A stretch of DNA of 64,000 bases from Vibrio sp. RE86 (GCF_013114545.1 NZ_VTXI01000019.1:1-64000); one strand, 5' to 3'; positions 9,652-18,584 are shown, numbered from the stretch's first letter. The notes: generated by a model from the sequence alone, not told the origin. Made by a program: numbers and translations.

Positions 9652-10440
9652 TTAAAGCTGTTGGTTAACGAAGCTCATCATCTTGTCGACAGCTGAGATG
9701 ACTTTTGAATTCATTTCATACACACGCTGAGCTTCAATCATATTAACAAGCTCTTCAGTGACATTAACGTTTGAGGTTTCAAGCATCGATTGACGAATAT
9801 CACCGAAACCATCAAAACCAGGAACACCTTCTTGTGGATCACCACTTGCGCCTGTTGACATGTAAAGGTTTTGACCAATCGGTTCTAGACCACCCGGGTT
9901 AACGAAATCAACCGTATTGATCTGGCCAACCACAACGTTGTTCTGCTCACCGCGGATTCGAACTGAAACTTCACCATCCGTACCAATGGTGATGCTTTGT
10001 GCATCTTCTGGGATGACAATTTCTGGCTCAAGTGGGTAGCCCGCACCCGACGTTACAATCGTACCTACATCATTAACCGTAAATTGGCCATTGCGTGAGT
10101 AGCCAATGTTTCCATCTGGCATCAAAATCTGGAAAAAGCCATCGCCTTCGATCATCATATCTAGGCTGTTGTTCGTCGTTTGGGTATTACCCTGACTGTG
10201 AACCTTCTGCGTAGCGACAACCTTTGAACCAGCACCAAGCATCAGACCACTAGGAAGTTCGGTGTTTTGTGAAGATTGACCACCTGGTTGATTAATATTT
10301 TGGTAGAACAAATCTTCGAAAACAGCTCGGCTTTTTTTGTAGCCTACGGTTGAGGCGTTGGCCAAGTTGTTTGAAATCGTTGAAATATTGGTTTGCTGGG
10401 CGTCTAAGCCCGTTTTACTTACCCATAGTGCCGGATGCAT
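9652..10440 (-). CDS. flgG: Flagellar distal rod protein FlgG
   Basis: 262 residues, exactly the usual length. The N-terminus carries ISNNLANASTVGYKKSRAVF and the C-terminus ELVNMIEAQRVYEMNSKVI, the paired helices of the rod/hook family. FlgG makes the distal rod that crosses the P and L rings. It is in an operon with flgF (19-bp gap) and flgH. Confidence 0.97.
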   Translation of the reverse strand: MHPALWVSKTGLDAQQTNISTISNNLANASTVGYKKSRAVFEDLFYQNINQPGGQSSQNTELPSGLMLGAGSKVVATQKVHSQGNTQTTNNSLDMMIEGDGFFQILMPDGNIGYSRNGQFTVNDVGTIVTSGAGYPLEPEIVIPEDAQSITIGTDGEVSVRIRGEQNNVVVGQINTVDFVNPGGLEPIGQNLYMSTGASGDPQEGVPGFDGFGDIRQSMLETSNVNVTEELVNMIEAQRVYEMNSKVISAVDKMMSFVNQQL

Positions 10441-10459
10441 AACCTTCTCCTAAATTCTA

Positions 10460-11209
10460 TTAGCTCATACGAAGCAGAGAATCAGACGTTTTGTCCATCT
10501 CTTCTGCCGTGCTCATCATCTTCACTTGCATTTCAAATTGACGTTGCAAGTCGATTAGGCTGGTCATTTCGCCGATAGCATTGACGTTACTACCTTCAAT
10601 TGCGCCTGTGAGCAGTTTTACATCGGCATCAGCTTCGTATGCCGCATTAGGATCTTTTGCACGGAATAAACCGTTAATGTCTTTGAATAGTGATTGGTTG
10701 TTGGTGCGCGTCAGTTTGATACGGTCAACGACTTCCATTGCATCCGCAGGAGCGCCTTGCGGAAGCACAGAGATTGTGCCGTCGTTGCCAATTTCGATCT
10801 TACTGACTGGAATAGGGAGCGTGATTGGAGCGTTTGTTTCACCTAACACAAGGTGGCCTGAGCCATTCGTCAGCAAACCATTGGCATCCACTTTAAAATT
10901 ACCGTTTCGGGTCAGGCCTTCTTGACCTGTTTGATCCAATACAGAGATCCAACCTTCACCTTGAATGGTTACATCTAAGTCACGGCCTGTAGTAATCACA
11001 CTGCCTTGTTGGAAATTATGTCCTGGACGCTCTGTCATGCTAAATACACGCGTTGGTAAGCCATCGCCGTAAGCTTGCATTGAACGAGCTTGCGCCAAAT
11101 CAGCACGGAAACCCGTGGTACTGACGTTCGCTAAGTTGTTTGCTCTAAGCTGCAAAGCCTGCATATTTTGCTTTGCGCCGCTCATCGCTAGAAACAGTGC
11201 ACGATCCAT
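10460..11209 (-). CDS. flgF: Flagellar proximal rod protein FlgF
   Basis: 249 residues from MDRALFLAMSGAKQNMQALQ, with NNLANVSTTGFRADLAQ and a C-terminal rod helix LIDLQRQFEMQVKMM. An in-frame ATG at 11221 exists, but TTGGAGC lies seven bases before 11209 and MDR is the usual beginning, so 11209 is chosen. It is the first gene of the flgFGHIJ unit and has its own sigma-54 site. Confidence 0.95.
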   Translation of the reverse strand: MDRALFLAMSGAKQNMQALQLRANNLANVSTTGFRADLAQARSMQAYGDGLPTRVFSMTERPGHNFQQGSVITTGRDLDVTIQGEGWISVLDQTGQEGLTRNGNFKVDANGLLTNGSGHLVLGETNAPITLPIPVSKIEIGNDGTISVLPQGAPADAMEVVDRIKLTRTNNQSLFKDINGLFRAKDPNAAYEADADVKLLTGAIEGSNVNAIGEMTSLIDLQRQFEMQVKMMSTAEEMDKTSDSLLRMS

Positions 11210-11245
11210 AATTTGCTCCAATAATCACAATTCAGATCAATTAAA

Positions 11246-11261
11246 GCAATAGACATGCCAA
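11246..11261 (-). promoter_or_regulatory. Sigma-54 promoter of flgFGHIJ
   Basis: The minus strand reads TGGCAT-GTCTA-TTGC: one mismatch in the -24 box, an exact -12 box and correct spacing. It lies about 37 bp before the flgF start. Confidence 0.8.
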
Positions 11262-11344
11262 GTTTTTTAAGTGTTATTAATCAACAAATTAGAGGCAAAG
11301 AGGCAAGGTATTCGGAAAGATATCTGAAGAAAGAGGCAGTAGCG

Positions 11345-11395
11345 GCAACAATAGCAAGCTGATCATTGCCACCAGCTTGCTATACAGATTGTTGC
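11345..11395. other. Nested inverted repeat after flgE
   Basis: The outer repeat GCAACAAT / ATTGTTGC (11345-11352 with 11388-11395) encloses TAGCAAGCT / AGCTTGCTA (11352-11360 with 11374-11382). It lies 18 bp past the flgE stop. It lacks a T-tract, so it is more likely an mRNA 3'-end protector or a Rho/processing boundary than a classical terminator. Confidence 0.45.
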
Positions 11396-11412
11396 GAAAT
11401 AGCCGATCAAGA

Positions 11413-12717
11413 TTAACGGATTTGCAGAATGTTTTGTTGCGTTTGGTTATGTACTTCTAGAGAGCGAGAGTTCGCTTGGAAGTTACGTTGAGCCGAAATA
11501 AGGTCAACCAGCTCTTGAGTCATATCAATGTTAGATTGCTCAAGGGTACCACTACTAATTGTACCAAATGAACCTTTGTTCGATTCACCCCAAACTTTAT
11601 CACCAGAAGCTTGTGTTGAATCCCACTGAGTACCACCTTTCTTATCAAGGCCTTGCTCATTGGCAACTCGAACTAGAGCGACACGACCAAGAGTAATGTT
11701 CTCACCGTTAGAGTAAGTACCTAACACACTACCATTTTCGTCGATATCAACTTTAGTCAAGAAACCCGTTGTCGCGCCGTCTTCATCAAACTTAGTCAAT
11801 TCAAATGGAGCGGCAAACTGAGTCGCGTCACTAAGACCGAACGAAAGCGTCTGGTTAATATCAGCACCATTTAGGTCAATTGGGTTAGCGCCTGCACCTA
11901 AAGGATCGGATACGATGTTTTGACCATTGTTTAAGCTTGCCAATGTACCATCATTGTTAAACTTCATTGTGTGACCAACGTGGCCTGTAGGCGTGGTTGC
12001 GTCACCACCAGTGATGTTTAACGGCTTTTCACCCGCACTGTCAGTCACCGTGTAGTATGTCTGCCAAGTGTTCGGCTGAGTTTGATCTTTTAGGTAGTAT
12101 GTCGTTAGCTTGTACGATTGACCCATCGAGTCATAAATCGTTGAAGAGGTCGAACGGTTGTACGTTTCAGGATCTGAGTAATCAAATAACGCAGGATCTT
12201 TCAGCTCACCACCCGCCGGCAGGTTCACACCCACTTCGATGTTTGCTGTTTGCTTAGGTTTACCGAACTCTTTTGGAATATTAAGGGGCGCTGGCTCGTA
12301 AGACAGAACATCACCTGTTCCTTTATCTATCTGATAGCCAAGTAGGTATTCATCACTGGCTGTTACCATATAGTTGTCTTTGTTCAAGTGAAACGCACCA
12401 TTACGTGTCAGTTCGTTTGACGTTGGCGCTAAGCGGTCTTTTGCTACCGCGAAGAAACCCGTGCCACCGATACGCAAGTCCATTGGGTTATTAGTATAAA
12501 CACTTGAACCTTCATGGAATTGTTGAGCCACTTGTTGCGCTTGTACACCTTGACCAGGTGTCGTTTTAGCGTGTGTGAACAGTGAGTTAGAGTACACATC
12601 ACCAAACTCTGCACGCGACTCTTTAAAGCCATATGTGTTTGCGTTAGCAATGTTGTTACTGGTTGTATTTAAGTCTAATTGAGCTGCGGATAATCCGCTT
12701 AGTGCAACATATGACAT
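11413..12717 (-). CDS. flgE: Flagellar hook protein FlgE
   Basis: 434 residues. It begins MSYVALSGLSAAQLDLNTTSNNIANANTYGFKES (family signature, split here by convention) and ends with SNIDMTQELVDLISAQRNFQ and LEVHNQTQQNILQIR. It polymerises under the FlgD cap to form the hook, the universal joint between motor and filament. GGAG is eight bases before the start. It is the last gene of flgBCDE; a nested inverted repeat and a new sigma-54 promoter separate it from flgF. Confidence 0.96.
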   Translation of the reverse strand: MSYVALSGLSAAQLDLNTTSNNIANANTYGFKESRAEFGDVYSNSLFTHAKTTPGQGVQAQQVAQQFHEGSSVYTNNPMDLRIGGTGFFAVAKDRLAPTSNELTRNGAFHLNKDNYMVTASDEYLLGYQIDKGTGDVLSYEPAPLNIPKEFGKPKQTANIEVGVNLPAGGELKDPALFDYSDPETYNRSTSSTIYDSMGQSYKLTTYYLKDQTQPNTWQTYYTVTDSAGEKPLNITGGDATTPTGHVGHTMKFNNDGTLASLNNGQNIVSDPLGAGANPIDLNGADINQTLSFGLSDATQFAAPFELTKFDEDGATTGFLTKVDIDENGSVLGTYSNGENITLGRVALVRVANEQGLDKKGGTQWDSTQASGDKVWGESNKGSFGTISSGTLEQSNIDMTQELVDLISAQRNFQANSRSLEVHNQTQQNILQIR

Positions 12718-12760
12718 TCCAAAATCTCCTATCTAGCTAGCATACTCTCTTTGAGAAGAG

Positions 12761-13474
12761 TTACGCCTTACCAACTTCTAGTACTTCAGCAAGTCGAACT
12801 GGCGACTCGAAGCCAGCCAGATTGAGTAGTACGTTACCATCACCCTTACCAAGGAGAACGCTGTTGACGTTTGCATAAGTCGAAACTTCAAACTCTTTCG
12901 CCTCCCCGTCTAGTAAACCCGATGCTCTCACATTGTATTTACCAGCCGGCAATGGATTACCGTTTTGATCTTTGCCGTCCCATTCGACACGGTTATCACC
13001 GCCAGGTTTTGAACCTACTTCGAAGGTGCGAACTAACTGCCCCATTGAATCTTCAATTCGAACCATCACGTTGTCGACAGCTTGAGGAAGTTTCATCATG
13101 GCAGCCATACCGCCGTCATCATTTTTCACGCCCGCAGCACCTGGTACCAAAACATCACGTCCAACAAGGGAAGATGCCTGTAGTGCCTGATTTGAAGTCA
13201 TCGACGCATTCAGTGTTTCAAACTGATTGTTCATTTTGCCGATGCCGTCTACGGTTGCGAAAGACGCCATTTGCGCAATCATCTGGTCATTACTAACCGG
13301 CTTAAACGGGTCTTGTTGGGCAAGTTGCTTAGTGAGCAATGATAAGAAGTCTTCTTGTTTAAGATCCTGCTTACCTGTTGTCTCGTTCGGCTTATTTTTG
13401 TCCTGAAGCTGTTTAAGCTGGTCGATATAGGACAAGCCACTTTGACCAACATTATTATTAATGCCTCCGGCCAT
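12761..13474 (-). CDS. flgD: Flagellar hook-cap assembly protein FlgD
   Basis: 237 residues. The N-terminal region has QEDFLSLLTKQLAQQDPFKP and a following NDQMIAQMASFATVDGIGKM, the FlgD hallmark. The C-terminal half (about 110-237) is the FlgD Ig-like/tudor domain, with VEWDGKDQNGNPLPAGKYNV. It caps the growing hook and is discarded later. A very strong AAGGAGG lies six bases before the ATG. Confidence 0.95.
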   Translation of the reverse strand: MAGGINNNVGQSGLSYIDQLKQLQDKNKPNETTGKQDLKQEDFLSLLTKQLAQQDPFKPVSNDQMIAQMASFATVDGIGKMNNQFETLNASMTSNQALQASSLVGRDVLVPGAAGVKNDDGGMAAMMKLPQAVDNVMVRIEDSMGQLVRTFEVGSKPGGDNRVEWDGKDQNGNPLPAGKYNVRASGLLDGEAKEFEVSTYANVNSVLLGKGDGNVLLNLAGFESPVRLAEVLEVGKA

Positions 13475-13491
13475 ATGTTACCTCCTTATCC

Positions 13492-13908
13492 TTATTGACC
13501 CATCTGCAGCGTACGCAGCAGCATTTGTTTGCTTGCATCTGCTACTTGAACGTTCGTCTGGTATGAACGTGAAGCAGAAATCATGTTAGCCATCTCTTCC
13601 ATTACATTGACATTCGGCTTGTAAATATAGCCTTCGTCATTTGCAAGTGGGTGATCAGGGTTGTACTCCGCACTCAGCGGCTTATCGCTTTCAACAATAC
13701 CCATGACTTTCACTGGCACGGTATGGTCACGGCCATACTTTGCCTTACTTAACTCAGCACCGAACACAGCATGGCGAGCTTTATAAGTATCTTTCGCTGA
13801 GCTAGAGACACTATCCGCGTTTGCTAGGTTACTTGAGGTCGTATTTAGACGAACAGATTCAGCGCTCATGGCAGAACCAGTTACATTGAAGACGTTAAAT
13901 AAGCTCAT
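13492..13908 (-). CDS. flgC: Flagellar proximal rod protein FlgC
   Basis: 138 residues. It begins MSLFNVFNVTGSAMSAESVRLN, contains SSNLANADSV and ends in NMISASRSYQTNVQVADASK, the paired rod-family helices. It is part of the proximal rod with FlgB and FlgF. It starts 4 bp after the flgB stop, and AAAGGGG serves as its ribosome binding site. Confidence 0.96.
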   Translation of the reverse strand: MSLFNVFNVTGSAMSAESVRLNTTSSNLANADSVSSSAKDTYKARHAVFGAELSKAKYGRDHTVPVKVMGIVESDKPLSAEYNPDHPLANDEGYIYKPNVNVMEEMANMISASRSYQTNVQVADASKQMLLRTLQMGQ

Positions 13909-13912
13909 CTAA

Positions 13913-14308
13913 TTATTCCCCTTTAATTGCTTTCGTTAAGTTCTTGAATTTACTTCCTAAGAAGTCAAGTGACGCTTGGTGTCTGATTTGGTTTTGCATA
14001 AAAAGATTACGCTCTAAATCGACATCAACTGTGTTGCCGTCACCTGTGTCAGGTTGTGTTGGAAGACGATACATTACTTCCCCTGTCACTTGTGTAGAGG
14101 CAGCGATGTGCCGACCATCAGTGCGACTAAGACCAATGCTTGCCCCTGATGTTGCCGCCTGCAACGCTTTCTGGAAGTCCATGCCTTTTGATTTGTAACC
14201 AGGCGTATTCGACTGTGCAATGTTGGTGGAAATCACCTCTGCATTGCGCTCACGAACCCCCACCGTGTGTTGGTGGATACCTAATGCGTTGTCAAAAGAA
14301 ATAGCCAT
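13913..14308 (-). CDS. flgB: Flagellar proximal rod protein FlgB
   Basis: 131 residues with RNAEVISTNIAQSNTPGYKSKGMDF near the N-terminus (rod-family motif) and a C-terminal helix QNQIRHQASLDFLGSKFKNL. It is the first gene of flgBCDE and follows a sigma-54 motif. FlgB sits at the base of the rod, next to the MS ring and FliE. Confidence 0.96.
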   Translation of the reverse strand: MAISFDNALGIHQHTVGVRERNAEVISTNIAQSNTPGYKSKGMDFQKALQAATSGASIGLSRTDGRHIAASTQVTGEVMYRLPTQPDTGDGNTVDVDLERNLFMQNQIRHQASLDFLGSKFKNLTKAIKGE

Positions 14309-14353
14309 GTTGACCTCTACTCAAAGAACTGACCGTTACTATTAAATATAAAA

Positions 14354-14369
14354 GCAATTAGCGTACCAA
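14354..14369 (-). promoter_or_regulatory. Sigma-54 promoter of flgBCDE
   Basis: The minus strand reads TGGTAC-GCTAA-TTGC: one mismatch in the -24 box and an exact -12 box. It lies 46 bp before the flgB start. The rest of 14370-14590 shows no gene. Confidence 0.8.
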
Positions 14370-14591
14370 CTTTTAAATCGAGCTTATTTTGCTTTCCTGT
14401 TTACTACAGCAATAACTGCGCCAACTGTTCAGTTAGCATGGTTAGGAGATTAAGATTTTGGAATATCTCAATACCAAGTATACAAGCTATCTCGTCCCCT
14501 CCTCCATTTTATTCCCCAAACCGAGGTAACAGTGGCAAACAAAGATAGAGAAAGGATTAAATACGCACCATTTTTCTTAATTGCAGAAACG

Positions 14592-14618
14592 AAAAAGCCC
14601 AGCGCAATACGCTGGGCT
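14592..14618 (-). terminator. Terminator of cheV-cheR
   Basis: Nine-base stem AGCCCAGCG / CGCTGGGCT with a five-base loop. On the minus strand it is followed by TTTTTC. It lies 20 bp after the cheR stop. Confidence 0.92.
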
Positions 14619-14638
14619 ATATAAGCAAAGAAAAGTAA

Positions 14639-15466
14639 TTACTTGAGCTTGTAAATGATACCTGGATTACAGCGCACCATTTCAAAACGGTCAGTCAATC
14701 CAGTTAAAGACTCTGACGCGCCCAATAGCAGATAACCACCCGGGTTAAGGCTGTTTGCCATCTGATTAAGTACTTTTGATTTCATGTCTGGAGAGAAATA
14801 AATCAATACATTTCGACAGAAGATGATGTCGAATTTACCCAACAGTGCATAGCTGTCCATCAAGTTTTGTGGACGGAAGTTTACAAGACGTTTCACATTG
14901 TCTTTAACTTTCATACGGCCATCACCCGCATCTTCGAAGAAATTTCGACGACGTTCTGGAGATAGACCTCTACCTAAAGCAAGGTTGTCATATACACCAG
15001 CACGACACATATCGAGCATGCTTGCTGAAATATCCGTTGCCGTAATAGAAACACTCGGTAGCATTCCTGGTTTGCGTTGTTGCTGCTCCAATACAGTCAT
15101 TGCCATTGAGTATGGTTCTTGACCTGAAGAGCTCGCCGCTGACCAAATCTTAATTGGGCGCTTATTTGCAGCAGCTTCTGGAAGCAGTTTATTCGCAAGG
15201 ACTTCAAACGGATAAGTATCGCGGAACCAAAGGGTTTCATTGGTCGTCATTGCATCTACAGCAGCAACTCTTAGCTCTCGGTTACGTCCGGTAACTACAT
15301 CTCTTAATAGATCAGAAAGAGACGCCAGCTTAAATTTGGTGACAAGTGGGCTCAAACGGCTTCTAACAAGATACTGCTTGCTATCACCAAGAACGATTCC
15401 ACACTGTGACTCTAAAAAACGGCTGAAATCACGATACTCTTGATCGCTTATAGTTATTGCTGTCAT
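14639..15466 (-). CDS. cheR: Chemotaxis protein methyltransferase CheR
   Basis: 275 residues. It transfers methyl groups from S-adenosylmethionine to glutamates of chemoreceptors. The N-terminal helical domain (1-75) is followed by the Rossmann domain, with NETLWFRDTYPF, the SAM-binding IWSAASSSGQEPYS and FDIIFCRNVLIYF. It has no C-terminal pentapeptide-tether extension or TPR. It lies 11 bp after cheV and ends at a terminator, so cheV-cheR is one unit next to the flagellar genes, as in other vibrios. Confidence 0.95.
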   Translation of the reverse strand: MTAITISDQEYRDFSRFLESQCGIVLGDSKQYLVRSRLSPLVTKFKLASLSDLLRDVVTGRNRELRVAAVDAMTTNETLWFRDTYPFEVLANKLLPEAAANKRPIKIWSAASSSGQEPYSMAMTVLEQQQRKPGMLPSVSITATDISASMLDMCRAGVYDNLALGRGLSPERRRNFFEDAGDGRMKVKDNVKRLVNFRPQNLMDSYALLGKFDIIFCRNVLIYFSPDMKSKVLNQMANSLNPGGYLLLGASESLTGLTDRFEMVRCNPGIIYKLK

Positions 15467-15477
15467 TAACTTCTCTT

Positions 15478-16404
15478 TTATTTAGTAAGTGCCGATTTCA
15501 CTGCATTACCCAGTTCGTCCGGGTTAAATTTGGCGATGAAAGAGTTTGCACCAACACGCTCAACCATTGCTTGGTTAAATACACCACTCAATGATGAGTG
15601 GAGAATAACGTACAAATCTTTCAAATCAGGGTGGCGTCTCACTTCTGCTGTCAGTGTGTAGCCATCCATCTCAGGCATTTCAATATCGGAAATAACCAAA
15701 GATATTTGCTCGTAAATACTGCCAGTCGCCGCCATTTCAACCAGTTTATCGTAAGCTTCTTTACCGTCTTTCACTGCAACGACTTCAAAGCCGAGCGACG
15801 TAATCGCACGCTCTACCTGTTTACGTGCCACCGTTGAATCATCGGCAATCAGAATTCGACGTACAATTTCTTTCTCAGATTCTACCTGAGCAATCTCTTC
15901 ACTAATGGAAGAGTCCATGGTTTCATCAACTGGTGCAATCTCAGCGAGAATCTTCTCTACGTCGAGAATTTCAACCAATTCGTTGTCGATATTTGTCACA
16001 GCTGTCAGGTAGTTAGCCTTACCAGCACCGTCTGGTGGCGGTAGGATTGCTTCCCAGTGCATATTAATGATTCGTTCAACTGAAGTCACCAAGAACGCTT
16101 GGATTGTGCGGTTAAATTCAGCAATAACAACAAAAGCTTTTTCAACATCAGTGGTTGGGCGGCCACCAATAGCTAAACTTAAATCAATAACCGAAACTGT
16201 ATGGCCTCGGATATGAGCGACACCTTTTACTAATGGGTGTAAGTTTGGCATCGAAGTAAGCTTAGGACACTGAAGAACCTCTTTTACTTTAAATACGTTA
16301 ATCCCATAACGCTGACGCCCCATCAGGCGAAAGGTTAAGAGTTCTAATCGGTTTTGACCGACGAGTTGCGTACGCTGATTCACTGAATCAAGAATACCCG
16401 TCAT
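15478..16404 (-). CDS. cheV: Chemotaxis coupling/response protein CheV
   Basis: 308 residues, a fusion of a CheW-like coupling domain (about 20-160; INVFKVKEVLQCP) and a CheY-like receiver (about 183-308). The receiver has acidic pocket D188/D189, phospho-acceptor D240 in VISDIEMPEMDG, and a lysine in FIAKF. It couples receptors to CheA and adjusts coupling when phosphorylated. It is divergent from flgA across 55 bp. Confidence 0.95.
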   Translation of the reverse strand: MTGILDSVNQRTQLVGQNRLELLTFRLMGRQRYGINVFKVKEVLQCPKLTSMPNLHPLVKGVAHIRGHTVSVIDLSLAIGGRPTTDVEKAFVVIAEFNRTIQAFLVTSVERIINMHWEAILPPPDGAGKANYLTAVTNIDNELVEILDVEKILAEIAPVDETMDSSISEEIAQVESEKEIVRRILIADDSTVARKQVERAITSLGFEVVAVKDGKEAYDKLVEMAATGSIYEQISLVISDIEMPEMDGYTLTAEVRRHPDLKDLYVILHSSLSGVFNQAMVERVGANSFIAKFNPDELGNAVKSALTK

Positions 16405-16459
16405 AAGCTCATCTCCATCTCAAACTTCATGTTAAAAACATGGTAATCTACTTTAGGCC

Positions 16460-17227
16460 ATGAAAAACCAGAGAAACAGAATGATATATTCTAAAGCATC
16501 ATTGTGCTCATTTTCCATAACTAATTGTAGAGCTTTCTATAAAAACTTTCGTAAGTCTATCGGCTTTTTATTCTTTTTCTTTAGTTTTTCAGCACTTTCG
16601 GCATCAGAAAGTCAAATACAGCAGATCCAGCTCACAGCCGAAGAATATATAACTACGACCATAGAGTGGCCGGTCGGCGGCACATTGGAGGCCAAAGCAG
16701 CCAATATCGATAGCCGAATCTTTGCGACAGACTGCCCTGTGCCGCTGAGTGCATCTTCATCTTCGACCAACGCCAGCGCAAGTAACATAACGGTGCTGGT
16801 TGAGTGCCTAGAAGACAATTGGCGAGTGTATGTTCCTGTACGACTAGTCCGAACAGGTCCACAAGTAACCCTGACTGTCCCGCTTTCAAGAGGGCAAATC
16901 ATCTCTCCGAGTGACGTTACTATTAGTATGGTAGATCTCCAACGCTTTAGGCGGCAAGGGTTTTCCTCAATAGAGGCGGTGGTCGGAGCAAAGGCGAAAA
17001 AGAATCTACGTGTCGGAGAAATTGTCGAAGATAGAGATATTTGCGTCGTATGCCGTAATGAAACAGTGACGATCAAAGCCGTCAAGTCAGGTATGATCAT
17101 CACTACAAAAGGGGTCGCTCTTACAGATGGTTCACATGGTGAGCAGATAAGAGTGAAAAATAGTAAATCCAACCGTATAATTGAAGGACGAGTATCTGGA
17201 ATATCGGAAGTCACTGTGATCTTCTAG
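16460..17227 (+). CDS. flgA: Flagellar P-ring assembly chaperone FlgA
   Basis: 255 residues as written. A hydrophobic stretch IGFLFFFFSFSALSAS (about 34-49) acts as a late signal peptide. The C-terminal half holds an SAF-type domain (VPLSRGQIISPSDVTISMVD) and the conserved end EQIRVKNSKSNRIIEGRVSG. FlgA is a periplasmic chaperone for FlgI polymerisation. An alternative ATG at 16481 would give a more ordinary signal peptide; neither start has a strong ribosome binding site. It precedes flgM-flgN in the conserved flgAMN order. Confidence 0.9.
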   Translation: MKNQRNRMIYSKASLCSFSITNCRAFYKNFRKSIGFLFFFFSFSALSASESQIQQIQLTAEEYITTTIEWPVGGTLEAKAANIDSRIFATDCPVPLSASSSSTNASASNITVLVECLEDNWRVYVPVRLVRTGPQVTLTVPLSRGQIISPSDVTISMVDLQRFRRQGFSSIEAVVGAKAKKNLRVGEIVEDRDICVVCRNETVTIKAVKSGMIITTKGVALTDGSHGEQIRVKNSKSNRIIEGRVSGISEVTVIF

Positions 17228-17244
17228 CGATTTTAAAAAAAAGC

Positions 17245-17271
17245 TAAAGTTCTTACAGTCTATGTCGATAT
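17245..17271 (+). promoter_or_regulatory. Sigma-28 promoter of flgMN
   Basis: TAAA (17245-17248), a 15-base spacer and GTCGATAT (17264-17271), matching TAAA-N15-GCCGATAA at 6 of 8 positions of the -10 box with exact spacing. It lies 37 bp before the flgM start, in the flgA-flgM gap. FlgM would thus be fed by the sigma factor it inhibits. Confidence 0.65.
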
Positions 17272-17308
17272 TGACAGTACTAGTTCTATTTCTAAAAAAG
17301 GCTCAACT

Positions 17309-17623
17309 ATGGCAGGCATTGATAACATACGCTCGGGGCAAACTCTCTCGACCTCTACGAGAAGCTCAGTACGTAATGAAAATACCACTACCAGCGGTTC
17401 TGATTCAGCAAAGAAGTCCAGTGTTGCTCAAGATGCTGTATCGCTCAGCTCTCAAGGTAAGGCTATGGGTGAAATGCATAATCAGATGGTGAGTCAACCA
17501 AGTTTCGATCAAGCGAAAGTGGCGGCTATCAAAGAAGCGATTGCTAACGGCTCTTACACCGTCGATCCTGAAAAGCTAGCTGACAATATGATGAAGTTCG
17601 AGAAAGAACTTGGTGGCATGTAG
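17309..17623 (+). CDS. flgM: Anti-sigma-28 factor FlgM
   Basis: 104 residues. The N-terminus MAGIDNIRSGQ is low in complexity and probably disordered (STSTRSS, TTTSGSDSAKKS). The C-terminal half, VAAIKEAIANGSYTVDPEKLADNMMKFEKEL, is the sigma-28-binding segment (family signature GxYxxDxxxxAxxM). It holds FliA inactive until the hook is finished and is then exported. It is followed 19 bp later by flgN. Confidence 0.95.
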   Translation: MAGIDNIRSGQTLSTSTRSSVRNENTTTSGSDSAKKSSVAQDAVSLSSQGKAMGEMHNQMVSQPSFDQAKVAAIKEAIANGSYTVDPEKLADNMMKFEKELGGM

Positions 17624-17642
17624 ATAGCCGGGGCTTATTATA

Positions 17643-18068
17643 ATGGCAGCACTACTAGGTTTAGTTGAATTTCAATTAAAGAATGCACAAGAGCTAACCG
17701 ATGTTCTTGAGCAAGAAAAGCATGCCATTACCCAGCGAAACTCCAAAGAGATCGAACAACTCGCCAAGCAGAAAATCACATTAATTGAACAGCTTCAATC
17801 CACTGATGATCGCCTTCGTCGCCACCCAGACGTAGAAACTTTAACGTCGGATCCAGAGTTGAGCCCTCTGGTTGAACAAGTTCGATTGCTGGTTGGACAG
17901 TGTCAGCAAGCCAATGAGGTTAATGGACAAGCACTGCAGCGAGCTCAGTTAAGCTTTAACAAACTCAACAACCTGATGAAGCAATCTCAGGGTAAGTTAG
18001 GGATGACCTATACAGCGGAAGGGCAAACGAAAAATGTCACAACGCTAGGAACCAATATTAAAGCTTAA
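17643..18068 (+). CDS. flgN: Flagellar export chaperone FlgN
   Basis: 141 residues, almost wholly helical, with heptad-rich stretches such as LTDVLEQEKHAITQRNSKEI and QLAKQKITLIEQL. FlgN binds the C-terminal ends of FlgK and FlgL and delivers them to the export gate; both clients are encoded in this window. It is identified from its position after flgM and general character more than from a crisp motif. A terminator follows 24 bp downstream. Confidence 0.88.
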   Translation: MAALLGLVEFQLKNAQELTDVLEQEKHAITQRNSKEIEQLAKQKITLIEQLQSTDDRLRRHPDVETLTSDPELSPLVEQVRLLVGQCQQANEVNGQALQRAQLSFNKLNNLMKQSQGKLGMTYTAEGQTKNVTTLGTNIKA

Positions 18069-18092
18069 TAGAGACACAAGAGTTCACAGATA

Positions 18093-18121
18093 AAAAAAGC
18101 GGCAATGATTGCCGCTTTTTT
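18093..18121. terminator. Bidirectional terminator between flgN and flgP
   Basis: Thirteen-base perfect inverted repeat around GCGGCAA / TTGCCGC with A-run and T-run flanks. It serves flgMN (plus) and flgOP (minus). Confidence 0.93.
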
Positions 18122-18144
18122 AGTATCGGGAGATAGAAGAAAAG

Positions 18145-18576
18145 TTAGAAAAGGGTTTGCTGCCTCTTCTCTGGTACTTGCTGGACTTCACCATAGTCAC
18201 GCAGCTTATCCATTTTCTGAATATCAAGACGAAGCTCTGTTACATAGCTATCTCCAACTTTGTAACTACGGACCACTTCAGCACCTCGAATTACACCGTC
18301 AACAGCACCCGAAGTACGCTCTGTACCTAGGCGTTGATCTTGAAGATCAGCACGTCCACTCACTCGCATGCCATAAACTTGTTCCGCCAATTCTCGGTAA
18401 GCATCGATCTTCGAGGCACGCATAGCGCGAACCTGCTTTTCATCTTCATTGCGCCCTTTCTGCTCGCTGATACTTGCATAGCCGACAGCCGTCAACCAAT
18501 CATCAGGTCGCATATTTTGTAGCGGTTGACAACCGACCATCATGAACGCGACGACAAGGAATAATACTTTTTTCAT
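18145..18576 (-). CDS. flgP: Outer-membrane lipoprotein FlgP
   Basis: 143 residues with lipobox VGC (Cys16). The conserved middle ASKIDAYRELAEQVYGMRVSG is the LPP20-family signature. FlgP forms the outer-membrane-associated disk that reinforces the Vibrio sheathed polar flagellum together with FlgO and FlgT. It lies 8 bp after flgO and ends at a shared terminator. Confidence 0.92.
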   Translation of the reverse strand: MKKVLFLVVAFMMVGCQPLQNMRPDDWLTAVGYASISEQKGRNEDEKQVRAMRASKIDAYRELAEQVYGMRVSGRADLQDQRLGTERTSGAVDGVIRGAEVVRSYKVGDSYVTELRLDIQKMDKLRDYGEVQQVPEKRQQTLF

Positions 18577-18584
18577 CGTGTCTC

